Part shown: positions 37,212 to 45,893 of the stretch, piece after piece
Layout of the letters: each line of letters opens with the position of its first letter
Position numbering within the stretch: the stretch's first letter is position 1
From: Aurantiacibacter rhizosphaerae
GTDB lineage: Bacteria; Pseudomonadota; Alphaproteobacteria; Sphingomonadales; Sphingomonadaceae
Direction: 5' to 3'
Assembly (NCBI RefSeq): GCF_009807005.1
Contig: NZ_WUBR01000001.1
Span: 682,001 to 746,000 of the forward strand
Length of the DNA: 64,000 bases
Program-made: the position numbers and the translations under genes
The notes under the pieces: model-generated
What the model was told of the DNA's origin: nothing
Database searches by the model: none
Seen by the model: only the letters and a program-made list of their open reading frames with translations

Positions 37212-37292
37212 GGTCAACATCGTGTCGCTGCGCTTCGTGACGTTGGTTTTTAGCGCCGCCATCCGGCGCGCGGTGAGCGCGGAGCGCATGGG

Positions 37293-37778
37293 ATGAGCAA
37301 AGAGGAGAAGAGCGATAAGCGTAAACGCGCCATCTTGAGTGTCTGTTGCGAGAGCGAGGAACAGAAGCGGCAGATCGAGCGCGCGGCGGGCGGAAATACC
37401 TCGCGATACGTCCTCGAACGGGTTTTGTATGATGATGGATACGAAGACCGTCGCCACGACGTCGCGGCGCGAGTGATGCGCCTAGCCGACGAACTGTCAG
37501 ATGAACTGCACCGGATTGGGGATCTCGTGCGCGCAACCACGGGGTTGCGGCAGGCAGTAGACCGCTCTTCGGCAACTTCAAACGATCGTCGCATTCTTCA
37601 GGCTATCGAAGACATAAGTTCCATCATCTCGAAACTACTGGAGGGCCACGAACAACGGACGCATCTCTCCGGCGAGTTGATCAAAACGATCTTGGATTAC
37701 TCCACAGCCTGCGCCGAATGGGATTTGCGTCAGAAGCGCAAGGCCACCATCCAACAGCGTCGGGCGCGCTCGTCATGA
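37293..37778 (+). CDS. MobC-like relaxosome accessory protein
   Basis: The 161-residue product has a basic N-terminus and a short ribbon-helix-helix-like part (ILSVCCESEEQKRQIERAAG, NTSRYVLERVL), then long helices. It overlaps the relaxase start by ATGA and follows the candidate oriT by 80 bp. This position and shape are those of MobC-type proteins that help a relaxase melt and nick oriT. The assignment is by layout and pattern, not strong sequence identity. Confidence 0.65.
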   Translation: MSKEEKSDKRKRAILSVCCESEEQKRQIERAAGGNTSRYVLERVLYDDGYEDRRHDVAARVMRLADELSDELHRIGDLVRATTGLRQAVDRSSATSNDRRILQAIEDISSIISKLLEGHEQRTHLSGELIKTILDYSTACAEWDLRQKRKATIQQRRARSS

Positions 37779-40492
37779 TCATCAAGATCTGGCGATACCA
37801 AGTGCGGCAAAAGGAAGGCATGCGCCCCCGGACAGCGCAGAAGAACGATTTCGACATCGCCTTTGGATGCGCAAGCTACATTGCCGGACTGAGTATTGAA
37901 CCCGAATGCGTGGAAGCGTTCGAGAATGCCCTGGCTGTTACGGACGGTTCGTCAGATGCGCGGCGGGCAGGTGATTACATCGTGCGCCAGGACGATCACG
38001 ATGTCGCTGGAATTTTGGCCCACGGGCTGGGCGACGGAGACATCGTCGAACAGATCCAGGTGATGGCCGTGGCCGCCGCTTCGGCGGGTCTGGAGTATTT
38101 CTTCCACTATACCTGGTCACACCGTGACGGTGAGATGTTCGCTCCGTACGAACTGGCCCGGCAGAACCGCACCATTCGCCATGTGCTGGAAGCCTCCGGA
38201 TGTCCTTCCCTGGAAGCGTATCATCGCGAAAAACGTCGAGGAAAGTCTCAGATCCATGGCCACGGCAATCTGCTCTCGGTCGATCAAAACGGCGTGGGCA
38301 AGCCGCTGGCGCATTCCTGGTACAGGGAAGCAGCGCATCTGGCCATCGCCGTTGTGGAGCGGGACGATGGCCTGCGCCCCGAACCGATGCGGCGCTACAT
38401 CGCTACCGATGAAGGCGTATTCGGACTGTTTACAGGCGTTCGAGTAGCCGACCGCAGCGGACGGATCCTGCGCGCAACTGATCCGGCCAAGCTCGACCGC
38501 GAAGGCGAAACCCTTCCCGATGGTGGACTGATGGCACGTGCGCGCCGACAGCATCAGGCAGTCATCGAGGGGAACGACGCTCCGGACGGATATGAGCCGG
38601 GCGACCGATGGCCCCTCGAGCGGTTCGCGAAAATCGTGATTGCTCCACGGATCCAGAACGCCCGAAACTGGCAGGAGGTGCATCGCAATCTCGCGCCGCT
38701 CGGAATACGATATACTGTGGTCGGCAATACAGGCCGCCTCATTGCAATCGGCGAGAACGGAGAACCGAGCGGGGAATGGGTCGGTCCAGGCGCCGCCTAC
38801 ACCAATGCGGCTATTGGCAAGTTGAGCAAACGCTTCAAAGCCGATTTCGAGCCCTCGCAGGGCGCGCTCGACTTGCGTCCGCTAACCATGCCAGTATTCA
38901 ACCGACCGGACGATGCGTCGGAAGAGCCTGTCGAAAAGAAAGAACTGGCCAGGCAAGAGACCGCTCAACTCAAGCCGGAGATCGAAGCCATCGAGCGGCA
39001 CCTTGCCGACGAAGGGAGACGTCGACGTAAGGAGATACAGCAAGCCAAGCTAGGGAAGGACCATAATCCGGCCATCGCCGCAGAAGCGGTCCGCCGACGC
39101 CAGGAAGAAGAAACCGTGCGTGAGTTCGCGATCGCGAAAGGCGCGCGGCGAACGCGCAGGACGGCAGCGACCAAGTCGGACGTTGCCGAACGCGTTAGCG
39201 GTTGGCGACCGATCTGCCTGATCATCTGGGGCGCAATCAGGAAGCGCAGAAGAAAGGCTTCGGCCAATCGGCGCGCCGCCCTCGATGCACGTTACGACAT
39301 CAGACCCAAGGAAGGGCATGTCGAATACTGGCTGCGCGGCCCCGCGGGCGACGCCACCCTCGCCTTTGTCGAATCCGATAACCTCATTACGGTCAGGCAT
39401 ACCGCGCGCCGCGTCAATATCGACGCTCTCGAAATCGCGAGCGAGAAGTATGAGCGGATCCGGATCGCAGGAACTGAGCGCGCGATATCGGATAGCATCA
39501 AGATCGCCGCCGAGCTCGACGTGGTCCTGGAGGACAACCAGACCGAGACAGGACTAGAGCATCGAAAAGCCGTTGCAGCGAGCAGAACCGGCAGCATTCT
39601 CGAAGCATCCAGGCGGTTTCACAAAACAACCGATGATCGTGCTCGCACACGGCAGGCGGCACGACGGGATCGGAAAGACCGCGACTTTTTCACGGAGGCG
39701 GCGGTATGCGGTGAAAGCAGCTCCTTGAAGGCGTCGGTCGCCGCGTATTTGAACAGCAATCAGCGTACGCTAGCTCATGCCGACGACACCGAGGTCATCG
39801 AAGCGCGGCGAAGCTTGGACGAGGACATCGATCACGACCGCCTGTTCCTCGCATCATCGCGCTATCACGTCCGTTACCAAGGGCACCATTTTCGATTCCT
39901 AGACGATGTTGCCTTGACGAAGGCGTTCAGCGCGGCGCCCGAGCTTCTCATCGACCGCGAGTTGCAGGACAGGCTGCGCGCCATCGAGGCCATTCAGCTG
40001 GACAAACGACGCATCATCGCTGCTGCGATTGTTGCCGGTGCCGCCTCGATCGGCGACGGCGAACTTAGCATTGATGGCCCGCAGGCTGCCTGGGCGCAGG
40101 ATTTTTGGAAGGCGCAGCGGTCCGACCCGACATTCCAGCGCCTGATTGCCGTCGCATGGGCAAGACCAGACAGATTTACGTATGACGAAAGCGCGCGGCC
40201 TGGAGAGCGAAGCCAAACGCTGGCTTTGCAGAACAATGAGCTGCCGCTTGCAAAGGCCATCGCGCGTCAGATGCTTGCCTACGAGCGGATCAATATCACC
40301 GCCGCCGAAAGCAATCGATCTCCCATGGAAACCGCGAGTATACCTTCGGAAAGCGCTGTTCCCGAGCTCCCATCCGACAAATCTTCCCGCACTGAAACCG
40401 GCATCCCTCATCCTGCCGATGGGACGGATCAAAAACCCCCCGAACGGCCACGACATCTTGGTCCTGCCGGTCCGGACGACTTCGAACGATGA
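37775..40492 (+). CDS. MobA/VirD2-like relaxase, divergent
   Basis: The 905-residue product would nick oriT and pilot single-stranded DNA. Candidate motifs: Tyr68 in RRAGDYIVRQD (motif I), HYTWSHRDGE at 111-120 (motif II) and the metal-binding QIHGHGNLLSVD with His161 and His163, His150 possibly third (motif III). The usual HxDxxHxH spacing is expanded. The C-terminal 600 residues are charged and helical with no recognised helicase or primase. It is coupled to the MobC-like gene by ATGA at the start and to a small membrane protein gene by ATGA at the end. Confidence 0.72.
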   Translation: MIIKIWRYQVRQKEGMRPRTAQKNDFDIAFGCASYIAGLSIEPECVEAFENALAVTDGSSDARRAGDYIVRQDDHDVAGILAHGLGDGDIVEQIQVMAVAAASAGLEYFFHYTWSHRDGEMFAPYELARQNRTIRHVLEASGCPSLEAYHREKRRGKSQIHGHGNLLSVDQNGVGKPLAHSWYREAAHLAIAVVERDDGLRPEPMRRYIATDEGVFGLFTGVRVADRSGRILRATDPAKLDREGETLPDGGLMARARRQHQAVIEGNDAPDGYEPGDRWPLERFAKIVIAPRIQNARNWQEVHRNLAPLGIRYTVVGNTGRLIAIGENGEPSGEWVGPGAAYTNAAIGKLSKRFKADFEPSQGALDLRPLTMPVFNRPDDASEEPVEKKELARQETAQLKPEIEAIERHLADEGRRRRKEIQQAKLGKDHNPAIAAEAVRRRQEEETVREFAIAKGARRTRRTAATKSDVAERVSGWRPICLIIWGAIRKRRRKASANRRAALDARYDIRPKEGHVEYWLRGPAGDATLAFVESDNLITVRHTARRVNIDALEIASEKYERIRIAGTERAISDSIKIAAELDVVLEDNQTETGLEHRKAVAASRTGSILEASRRFHKTTDDRARTRQAARRDRKDRDFFTEAAVCGESSSLKASVAAYLNSNQRTLAHADDTEVIEARRSLDEDIDHDRLFLASSRYHVRYQGHHFRFLDDVALTKAFSAAPELLIDRELQDRLRAIEAIQLDKRRIIAAAIVAGAASIGDGELSIDGPQAAWAQDFWKAQRSDPTFQRLIAVAWARPDRFTYDESARPGERSQTLALQNNELPLAKAIARQMLAYERINITAAESNRSPMETASIPSESAVPELPSDKSSRTETGIPHPADGTDQKPPERPRHLGPAGPDDFER

Positions 40493-40704
40493 CCGCGATC
40501 ATCCTTCTCATCCTTGGTATCCGGCTTGCCGTAAAATGCGACGATCGAGATCGCGCGGTGAGCATGCGTGCCCGCTTCGATTCCTATCGCAATCGGCTCG
40601 CGCTCATCCTCGCGACACCGCATGATTTACGTTACGCAATTCGCTGCCGTCGCCGCGGAGAAAGCTCTCGGTTGAGTGAAGAAACACCCGATCCTTCCCG
40701 ATAA
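40489..40704 (+). CDS. small membrane protein coupled to the relaxase
   Basis: The 71-residue product has one N-terminal membrane segment (AIILLILGIRLAV) and a basic tail. Its ATG overlaps the relaxase stop (ATGA), the best evidence that it is translated. Function unknown; it may help relaxosome docking at the membrane, by position only. Confidence 0.5.
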   Translation: MTAIILLILGIRLAVKCDDRDRAVSMRARFDSYRNRLALILATPHDLRYAIRCRRRGESSRLSEETPDPSR

Positions 40705-40804
40705 GCGCCGGCCGCAACGAACGTCCGGTTGACCGACGATAACAACCAGCGAACCCAGCGACATTCGCTGCCTTCGCTGGAGCCGACAGGAAAGGTTCGA
40801 AATC

Positions 40805-41452
40805 ATGAAAAAGAGGGATTACAAGACGCAGACCGACGTCGATGCGATTGCCAATCGGTTATTGCAAGAGGCCGGCGGCGATCTCGACCAGGTGTATGGG
40901 AACGCCGTTGCTACCGCGCTTGGCATGCCGAAAGGCAACCAGTCGGTCTACGATAAGGTAGAAGACTGGAAGACACGCATGGAAGCGCAGGGCATACGAC
41001 ACGTTCGGCAGGCGCCCGACGGCCTGCGTGATGAACTCGAAAGGCAGCTTCGGGCCGGTGTCGAAGACATGGTGTATGTCGCGCTGGGGCTCACGGGGAA
41101 GACCATCGACGAGGAGCGTCAGCGTAGCGACCAGACCGAAGCCTTGCTGCGCAAAGAAATTGCTCTCCTTGAAAGCAAACTCGTCAGTGAACGGGAAGCC
41201 CGTGCACTCGCGGACGGTAAGGTTGAGACGCTGGCGCAGGACCTGGCGGGTTCCGCCCGGAACATTGCAGCCGAGCAGGAGCGTGCGGATCTCGCAGAGG
41301 CACGGCTCGACGAACTCCGCAACCAACACGATGCCCTGCTCGGAAGGTTGGGCGTAGCATCTGTCCAAGGCGAGGTGGTGAGGGAAACGGCGGCAACTGA
41401 AGAAGCCGAAGATTATCCCATAGACATGTCGCGATACGACTACGACGAATAA
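40805..41452 (+). CDS. KfrA-like coiled-coil DNA-binding protein
   Basis: The 215-residue product has an N-terminal helical domain (TDVDAIANRLLQEAGGDL, NQSVYDKVEDWKTRM) like the KfrA plasmid DNA-binding domain, then a long heptad-rich coiled coil (about 100-180) and an acidic tail ending SRYDYDE. KfrA proteins of plasmids bind DNA and support maintenance and autoregulate. A nested hairpin (CAGCGA/TCGCTG) lies in the leader. Terminator directly after. Confidence 0.62.
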   Translation: MKKRDYKTQTDVDAIANRLLQEAGGDLDQVYGNAVATALGMPKGNQSVYDKVEDWKTRMEAQGIRHVRQAPDGLRDELERQLRAGVEDMVYVALGLTGKTIDEERQRSDQTEALLRKEIALLESKLVSEREARALADGKVETLAQDLAGSARNIAAEQERADLAEARLDELRNQHDALLGRLGVASVQGEVVRETAATEEAEDYPIDMSRYDYDE

Positions 41453-41476
41453 CGCATCCTCCCGAGAGACGAGGAC

Positions 41477-41505
41477 GGGGCGGCCAAGAGGCCGCCCCTT
41501 TTTTA
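41477..41505 (+). terminator. intrinsic terminator after the KfrA-like gene
   Basis: GGGGCGGCC and GGCCGCCCC form a perfect 9-bp stem around AAGA, followed by a T-run. Confidence 0.92.
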
Positions 41506-41574
41506 TTTCCGCAGCAGGAAAACACGACCGCCTGCACGGCGTCATGCGAACCATGAAAAGACTGGAGTGGAGGC

Positions 41575-41652
41575 CTGCCGGGTGAACCGGCAGAGTGAGA
41601 GGAAAAGAGCGTGAACGCTCGGCTCCCGCCTCGCCGGTTCGGCAACGAACCG
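41575..41652 (+). promoter_or_regulatory. three-hairpin structured leader
   Basis: Three short stems stand in a row before the exonuclease gene: CTGCCGG/CCGGCAG with loop GTGAA, GAGCG/CGCTC with loop TGAA, and CGGTTCG/CGAACCG with a GCAA tetraloop. The last ends directly at the AAAGG ribosome site. Such an array suggests post-transcriptional control, by a protein or another RNA. Confidence 0.5.
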
Positions 41653-41666
41653 AAAGGCAAAGCTTC

Positions 41667-42554
41667 ATGAATACCGAGCATCTGAACGCTGACAGCGAGG
41701 CGCTCGCGCAGCGCCTCGCCACCGACGACAATTACCGCGTCCTGCGCGCGGTCCCGCGGCCATATTTCGATGCGCCAAAAGGCGCACCGCCCGATAAGCG
41801 ATGCGTCGCGCTGATCGACTTGGAAAGCACGGGTCTCGATCCCGCGAGCGATCGCATCATGGAATTGGCGATCATGCTCGTCTGGGTGGACGAGAATGGC
41901 GAGGTCGTGAACCATGCCGCGCCTCGCGTCTGGCAGGAAGATCCGGGCGTCATGATCGACCCGCGCATCACCTGGCTTACGTTCCTTGCGAACCATCACC
42001 TGATCGGTAAGTCGATCCCCGACGAAACGGTCCTTGCCATGCTGGACCGCGCGGACTTACTCGTGGCGCATAATTCTTCGTTTGAGATCGCCTGGCTGGA
42101 GCGGCGCTATCCGCAACTCGCCGGTGCCGCCTGGGGATGTTCGATGAAGGACATCGACTGGCTGCGCGCCGGGCTCGATGGGCGCGCCCAGCAATGGCTG
42201 CTGGCGCAGGAAGGCTGGCACACTACCGCCCACCGCGCAGGCGACGATGTCTGGAGCCTTTTCTGGCTTCTCCAGCAGCGCCGCGGCGGTTGGGGCGCCG
42301 ATCCCGAACGCTCGCACTTCAAGCGCCTGCTGGAAGGCGCCGACCGGACCACGACGCTCGTGCGCGCAACCGGCTCGCCGATCGGGAAGAAGGATCTGCT
42401 GAAAGCGAGGCAATATCGCTGGAACGCGGGCGCGAGCGTCTGGGAAAGAGAGATCGAGCCCGAACTGGTCGATCACGAGCGGGCCTGGTTTTATCGCAGC
42501 GGCCTTCCGGAGCCGACGCTCAGCAACATGACCGCACGCGAACGGCACCGCTGA
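41667..42554 (+). CDS. DnaQ-like 3'-5' exonuclease (DEDDh)
   Basis: The 295-residue product has Exo I LIDLESTGLDP (Asp51, Glu53), Exo II LVAHNSSFE and Exo III HRAGDD, the DEDDh set. A C-terminal ~100-residue extension (KKDLLKARQYRWNAG...WEREI) resembles the part that follows the exonuclease in some plasmid-borne DnaQ proteins. It probably degrades single-stranded DNA 3'-5' or proofreads. Start at 41667 by the AAAGG site. It stands between two terminators, so is probably separately expressed. Confidence 0.85.
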   Translation: MNTEHLNADSEALAQRLATDDNYRVLRAVPRPYFDAPKGAPPDKRCVALIDLESTGLDPASDRIMELAIMLVWVDENGEVVNHAAPRVWQEDPGVMIDPRITWLTFLANHHLIGKSIPDETVLAMLDRADLLVAHNSSFEIAWLERRYPQLAGAAWGCSMKDIDWLRAGLDGRAQQWLLAQEGWHTTAHRAGDDVWSLFWLLQQRRGGWGADPERSHFKRLLEGADRTTTLVRATGSPIGKKDLLKARQYRWNAGASVWEREIEPELVDHERAWFYRSGLPEPTLSNMTARERHR

Positions 42555-42590
42555 TCGCAGCTCCCCATCCAACCTTTAACGACCTTCACA

Positions 42591-42616
42591 AAGGCCCGCC
42601 CGATCCTGCGGGCCTT
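42591..42616 (+). terminator. hairpin between exonuclease genes
   Basis: AAGGCCCGC and GCGGGCCTT form a perfect 9-bp stem with an 8-base loop, 36 bp after the exonuclease stop. No T-run follows, so termination may be weak or the hairpin may act in the leader of the next gene. Confidence 0.55.
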
Positions 42617-42641
42617 CGTGCATCTGCAGTGGAGAATTTAC

Positions 42642-43541
42642 ATGACCAATAACACCCACAATGGCGTAACCGATCTCGTCGCGCTGGAGCGCTCGCTCGA
42701 GCGACAGGCGCATGCCGCTATCGCTGCGCACGCACGGGACGAAATAACTGGCCCGCGCGTCTTCCTCGTCTGCGATTTCGAGTACAAATTCCGGCACGAG
42801 GCCCACAGGGGCTGGGCCTACGGCCGTGAACCCAAATACGACCAGCATGGCCGCCGAAAGGAAGAAAAGATTCGCTGGCCTTTCCACACTATCGCCGCCG
42901 CTGCCTGGATGGTGGTGCGGTTCGATGGGCAGAGCGACCTTCCCGAGATCGCCGAACCTGTCGTCATGACGCTCGCTGATCATGCCGAAGTCGACATCCT
43001 GCGAGGGTTGTTCGATGCGCTCAATTCCATTGGACGCGAAGCGCGGATGGTGACCTGGGGCGGAGAGGTCCGCGATCTCGCCGTGCTGCGCTACCAGGCC
43101 TGCCGTCACAGTCTGAACCTGCCAATCCATTTGCGCGACACCTCGCCTCACGCGCGCGAACGGATCGACCTGTGCCGCTCGACCACCGTGCAGGCCGATC
43201 CGGTGCATCTCGACGAGTATGCGGCGGGTGCCGGCATCCCCGCCAAACCTTCGCCGCCCGAAGACATTGGCAAACTGGTCGAGGCCGGCGACTGGGTCGC
43301 GGTCCACGATCACGTCCTCGCCGATGTGCTGACCACTACGATCGTCGCCCTGCGCTGGCTTGCCGCGATGGGCGAGATCGGCTGCGACCGTGAGCGCGCC
43401 GCAATGGCCGTCGCCGATGCGGCGTTGGCGGCCTCACCGGACAGCGCGTTCGTGATCCGCGACTTCAAACCGTGGGCAAGAGACCGGCTGCGTTCGGCGG
43501 CCCTGCGAGGAAATGTCTACCGAATTGAGGAAGCGGCATGA
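42642..43541 (+). CDS. predicted 3'-5' exonuclease (PolB-proofreading-like)
   Basis: The 299-residue product has FLVCDFEYKF (Exo I-type Asp/Glu), a central TWGGEVRDLAVLRY resembling Exo II of PolB-type exonucleases, and a C-terminal HDHVLADVLTTTIV with the last Asp. It looks like a second DEDD exonuclease, not close to the first. GTGGAGAATTTAC precedes the ATG. Its stop overlaps the next gene start (ATGA). Confidence 0.68.
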   Translation: MTNNTHNGVTDLVALERSLERQAHAAIAAHARDEITGPRVFLVCDFEYKFRHEAHRGWAYGREPKYDQHGRRKEEKIRWPFHTIAAAAWMVVRFDGQSDLPEIAEPVVMTLADHAEVDILRGLFDALNSIGREARMVTWGGEVRDLAVLRYQACRHSLNLPIHLRDTSPHARERIDLCRSTTVQADPVHLDEYAAGAGIPAKPSPPEDIGKLVEAGDWVAVHDHVLADVLTTTIVALRWLAAMGEIGCDRERAAMAVADAALAASPDSAFVIRDFKPWARDRLRSAALRGNVYRIEEAA

Positions 43542-44098
43542 CTGCCGTCCGCCGTATGTCGCATCCGCGCGTTTTGGTTTCGGTCTGTATCGATGGTTGC
43601 CGGATGCCAGGCGCAGCGCTGCTCGTGGTGAGGACAGGTCCCAAGCGCGGCGCGAGGTTCGAGCTTGATCGGCGCTCGTTCGGATCCGCCGAAACGCAAC
43701 GCACGGTCATCACTTCTATCGCCGAGCGGATCCCGCGCGATGCGATCGTGCTGGCGCACACAAAGCACTTGTCGGATCATGCGCTGCGACACAGCGCCGT
43801 CCTGGGCCGGCCGCTACCGCCCGATCCCCCGGCGCTGATCGCGCGCTACCGGCCCGATCTCAGGACGATCTGCCTGCCCTGCGAACGACGCGAACTTCTC
43901 GATGCGGCGGCAGCCTATGGCATCGTCGCCGAGAGCGGTCCCATGTGGACGAGGATGGAAACCAGGGCCGCACGCGATGCGCAGGCGCTCTGGCTGCTCT
44001 TCTTGTGGACCCATTGCAGGCCGAAGCAGCGCAACTGGTTGGCCGCGGCATGGGAAGCGTGGCGCGGGATCGAGCGGGCACGCAAGGCGCAGAGCTGA
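43538..44098 (+). CDS. hypothetical protein, possibly a degenerate exonuclease-like fold
   Basis: The 186-residue product begins with a strand-like VLVSVCIDGCRMPG, has VLAHTKHLSDHALR in the place of Exo II, and a C-terminal TRAARDAQALWLLFLW like an Exo III helix. The order recalls the two genes before it, but the catalytic acids are not clear, so activity is doubtful. It is coupled to the preceding gene by ATGA. Confidence 0.55.
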   Translation: MTAVRRMSHPRVLVSVCIDGCRMPGAALLVVRTGPKRGARFELDRRSFGSAETQRTVITSIAERIPRDAIVLAHTKHLSDHALRHSAVLGRPLPPDPPALIARYRPDLRTICLPCERRELLDAAAAYGIVAESGPMWTRMETRAARDAQALWLLFLWTHCRPKQRNWLAAAWEAWRGIERARKAQS

Positions 44099-44202
44099 AA
44101 GCCTGGCAGGATCGCGTCGCCGCAGCGGCGCAGCACCAGCGGATCGGCGGTCGGGATGACTACGATTACGATGAAATAAAGAGGGAGGAAAAGATGACGT
44201 GA
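44050..44202 (+). CDS. possible 50-residue protein overlapping the preceding gene
   Basis: A frame starting at ATG 44050 gives a charged helix and a tail DDYDYDEIKREE, similar to the SRYDYDE end of the KfrA-like protein. It overlaps the previous gene by 49 bp in another frame. Weak evidence; it may be a fossil. Confidence 0.3.
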   Translation: MGSVARDRAGTQGAELKAWQDRVAAAAQHQRIGGRDDYDYDEIKREEKMT

Positions 44203-44286
44203 TCCAGCAGGAGGACGGGAACCGGCACGGCCCGTCGTTCGCGATCCACCGTGCCATCCGCGCTCGCCATCCCGCGGGCGATCAGC

Positions 44287-44320
44287 AGCCGCTTGTCCGC
44301 TCAGGACAGCGGCTTTTTTT
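44287..44320 (+). terminator. intrinsic terminator
   Basis: AGCCGCTTGTCC and GGACAGCGGCT pair with one bulged T around GCTCA, followed by a seven-T run. It ends the preceding exonuclease unit, 22 bp before the start of the next gene. Confidence 0.88.
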
Positions 44321-44342
44321 CATATCAGAAGGACTTATCAAA

Positions 44343-45023
44343 ATGCCCAGGAAGAAAACCACGAGCCAGGCGCTTGTGCCGACCGGAGGAACCAAAACCT
44401 ACGCCATCGCCGGCAAGAAGATCAAAGCGACTCAGATCTTCCACGTTCCAGAACGCCATCCAGCTAGCGACGGACCGTGGCAGCAAGAGCCGGACAAGCT
44501 CGCCTGGGTCGATGCCGCGACCGGCCTGCCTTGTACCATCCTGCGGCAGGAAGACGGGGTGCTGGGGGGCTATACCGGCGTAGGCGAGGATCATCCCCTA
44601 TTCGGGTTCGAGGTCGACGCCGTGCCGGGGGCGCTCGGCATCTGTCCGCACGGCGGCCTCGATTACGCGGCGCCGTGCGAGGACGGGCCGGCGGAGATCA
44701 CCATCTGCCATCCGATCATCGCTGATAGAAAACGCCCGGGCCGTGGCAAAAATAGTGACGATGGTAGCGCTCACCAACCGCTCTGGTGGTTCGGGTTCCA
44801 GTGCGACCGGAACCACGATCTGGTCCCCGGACGTCCGATAAATGCGAACGACCTCGGCGCGGAGAACGGCCGGATCTATCGTGACATCGCATATGTCTAT
44901 TCGCAGACGTGCAGGCTCGCCCGACTGCTCAAGGCCGCCGTCGATGGCACGAGCGACAGCAACACCCAGCTCGATCCGGCATCCCCGCCGCCGGTCGGTC
45001 TCGATCCGGAGCGCCGCCGGTGA
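44343..45023 (+). CDS. hypothetical protein of the mobilization block
   Basis: The 226-residue soluble product has no recognised domain. It begins with a basic stretch, then [20 protein letters not shown] and [18 protein letters not shown], and has [13 protein letters not shown] and several Cys/His. GAAGGACTTATCAAA precedes the ATG. It is followed by a gene coupled by GTGA overlap, so the two probably work together. Confidence 0.6.
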   Translation: MPRKKTTSQALVPTGGTKTYAIAGKKIKATQIFHVPERHPASDGPWQQEPDKLAWVDAATGLPCTILRQEDGVLGGYTGVGEDHPLFGFEVDAVPGALGICPHGGLDYAAPCEDGPAEITICHPIIADRKRPGRGKNSDDGSAHQPLWWFGFQCDRNHDLVPGRPINANDLGAENGRIYRDIAYVYSQTCRLARLLKAAVDGTSDSNTQLDPASPPPVGLDPERRR

Positions 45024-45850
45024 GCGCGCGTGAGTGGGACGAGATCCCCTACACCGAACGGTTCAATCCCGCGTTGCCGTGGGGTTACTGGCTCGTCGCC
45101 GAGGGTGAGCTCGATGGCTATCCGCCGCTGACAGACCACACCGGTCAGATCTGGAGCAGCGTACGGGAATACTTTTGGGCGGAGCGGTTGGGCATGGCCG
45201 CGATCCCGCGCAGCGATACCCGCAACCAGGAGCTCGAGTTCATGCTCGCCACGCTGGTCTCGCTCGACCGCCGGGTGATCTACACCGAGGAACGCGCGGT
45301 CGACCTGTTCGGCAGTTGGGACCGGAGCAGGCATTACATGAGCTGGCTCGCTGGCCACAAGCTGCTGATGCCGCAGCCGGAAGCCGGTCTCGACGCCGAA
45401 CTGTCGCCCGAGGGACGTGCAGTTCTGGTGATGCTCGCTTCCACCCGGAGTCCCGATGCGGCGCCGCTCGCGATCGGCCTGCCGACGCTCAATTGGTTCC
45501 ACGGCCTCACCAGCACGCCCGATAAGGACGAGCGCGATCGCCTGATCGCGGCGCAGGAGCGTGCGACCGTGCACCTGCAATACCGGTTCGGGCGCAAAAG
45601 CATCGCCGGGCAGCCGGCCATCGTGCTCGCGGGTGTCGGCCTCGGACCGAACATTCCGCTCACCCGCGTGCTCTGGTCCGTCACGTTCGCGGACGACTAC
45701 GCGCGCGACAGAATGCTCTTCTGGCTCCACGAGCGCATCGACCGCTGGCCTGACTGGGGAGAGCTTGCCTATCGGCAAGGCGCCCGGGCGTTGAGTGAGC
45801 GGCTGATGCAGCTCGCGTTCGCCGACAGGGAGATTGGTGGCGGCGGCTAA
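45020..45850 (+). CDS. hypothetical protein coupled to the preceding gene
   Basis: The 276-residue product starts at GTG 45020, overlapping the previous stop by GTGA. It contains WDEIPYTERFNPALPWGYWL and a helical centre, and the C-terminal half contains DDYARDRMLFWLHERIDRWP. No family recognised and no membrane segment. It is the last gene of the mobilization block before a terminator and a drop in GC. Confidence 0.6.
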   Translation: MSAREWDEIPYTERFNPALPWGYWLVAEGELDGYPPLTDHTGQIWSSVREYFWAERLGMAAIPRSDTRNQELEFMLATLVSLDRRVIYTEERAVDLFGSWDRSRHYMSWLAGHKLLMPQPEAGLDAELSPEGRAVLVMLASTRSPDAAPLAIGLPTLNWFHGLTSTPDKDERDRLIAAQERATVHLQYRFGRKSIAGQPAIVLAGVGLGPNIPLTRVLWSVTFADDYARDRMLFWLHERIDRWPDWGELAYRQGARALSERLMQLAFADREIGGGG

Positions 45851-45859
45851 AGCGAGACT

Positions 45860-45893
45860 GGGGCGGCCTAGCAAGGGTTGCCCCTTCTTTTTT
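45860..45893 (+). terminator. probable intrinsic terminator
   Basis: GGGGC and GCCCC with imperfect inner pairing (GCC/GG) are followed by TTCTTTTTT. It marks the right end of the mobilization block. Confidence 0.65.
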
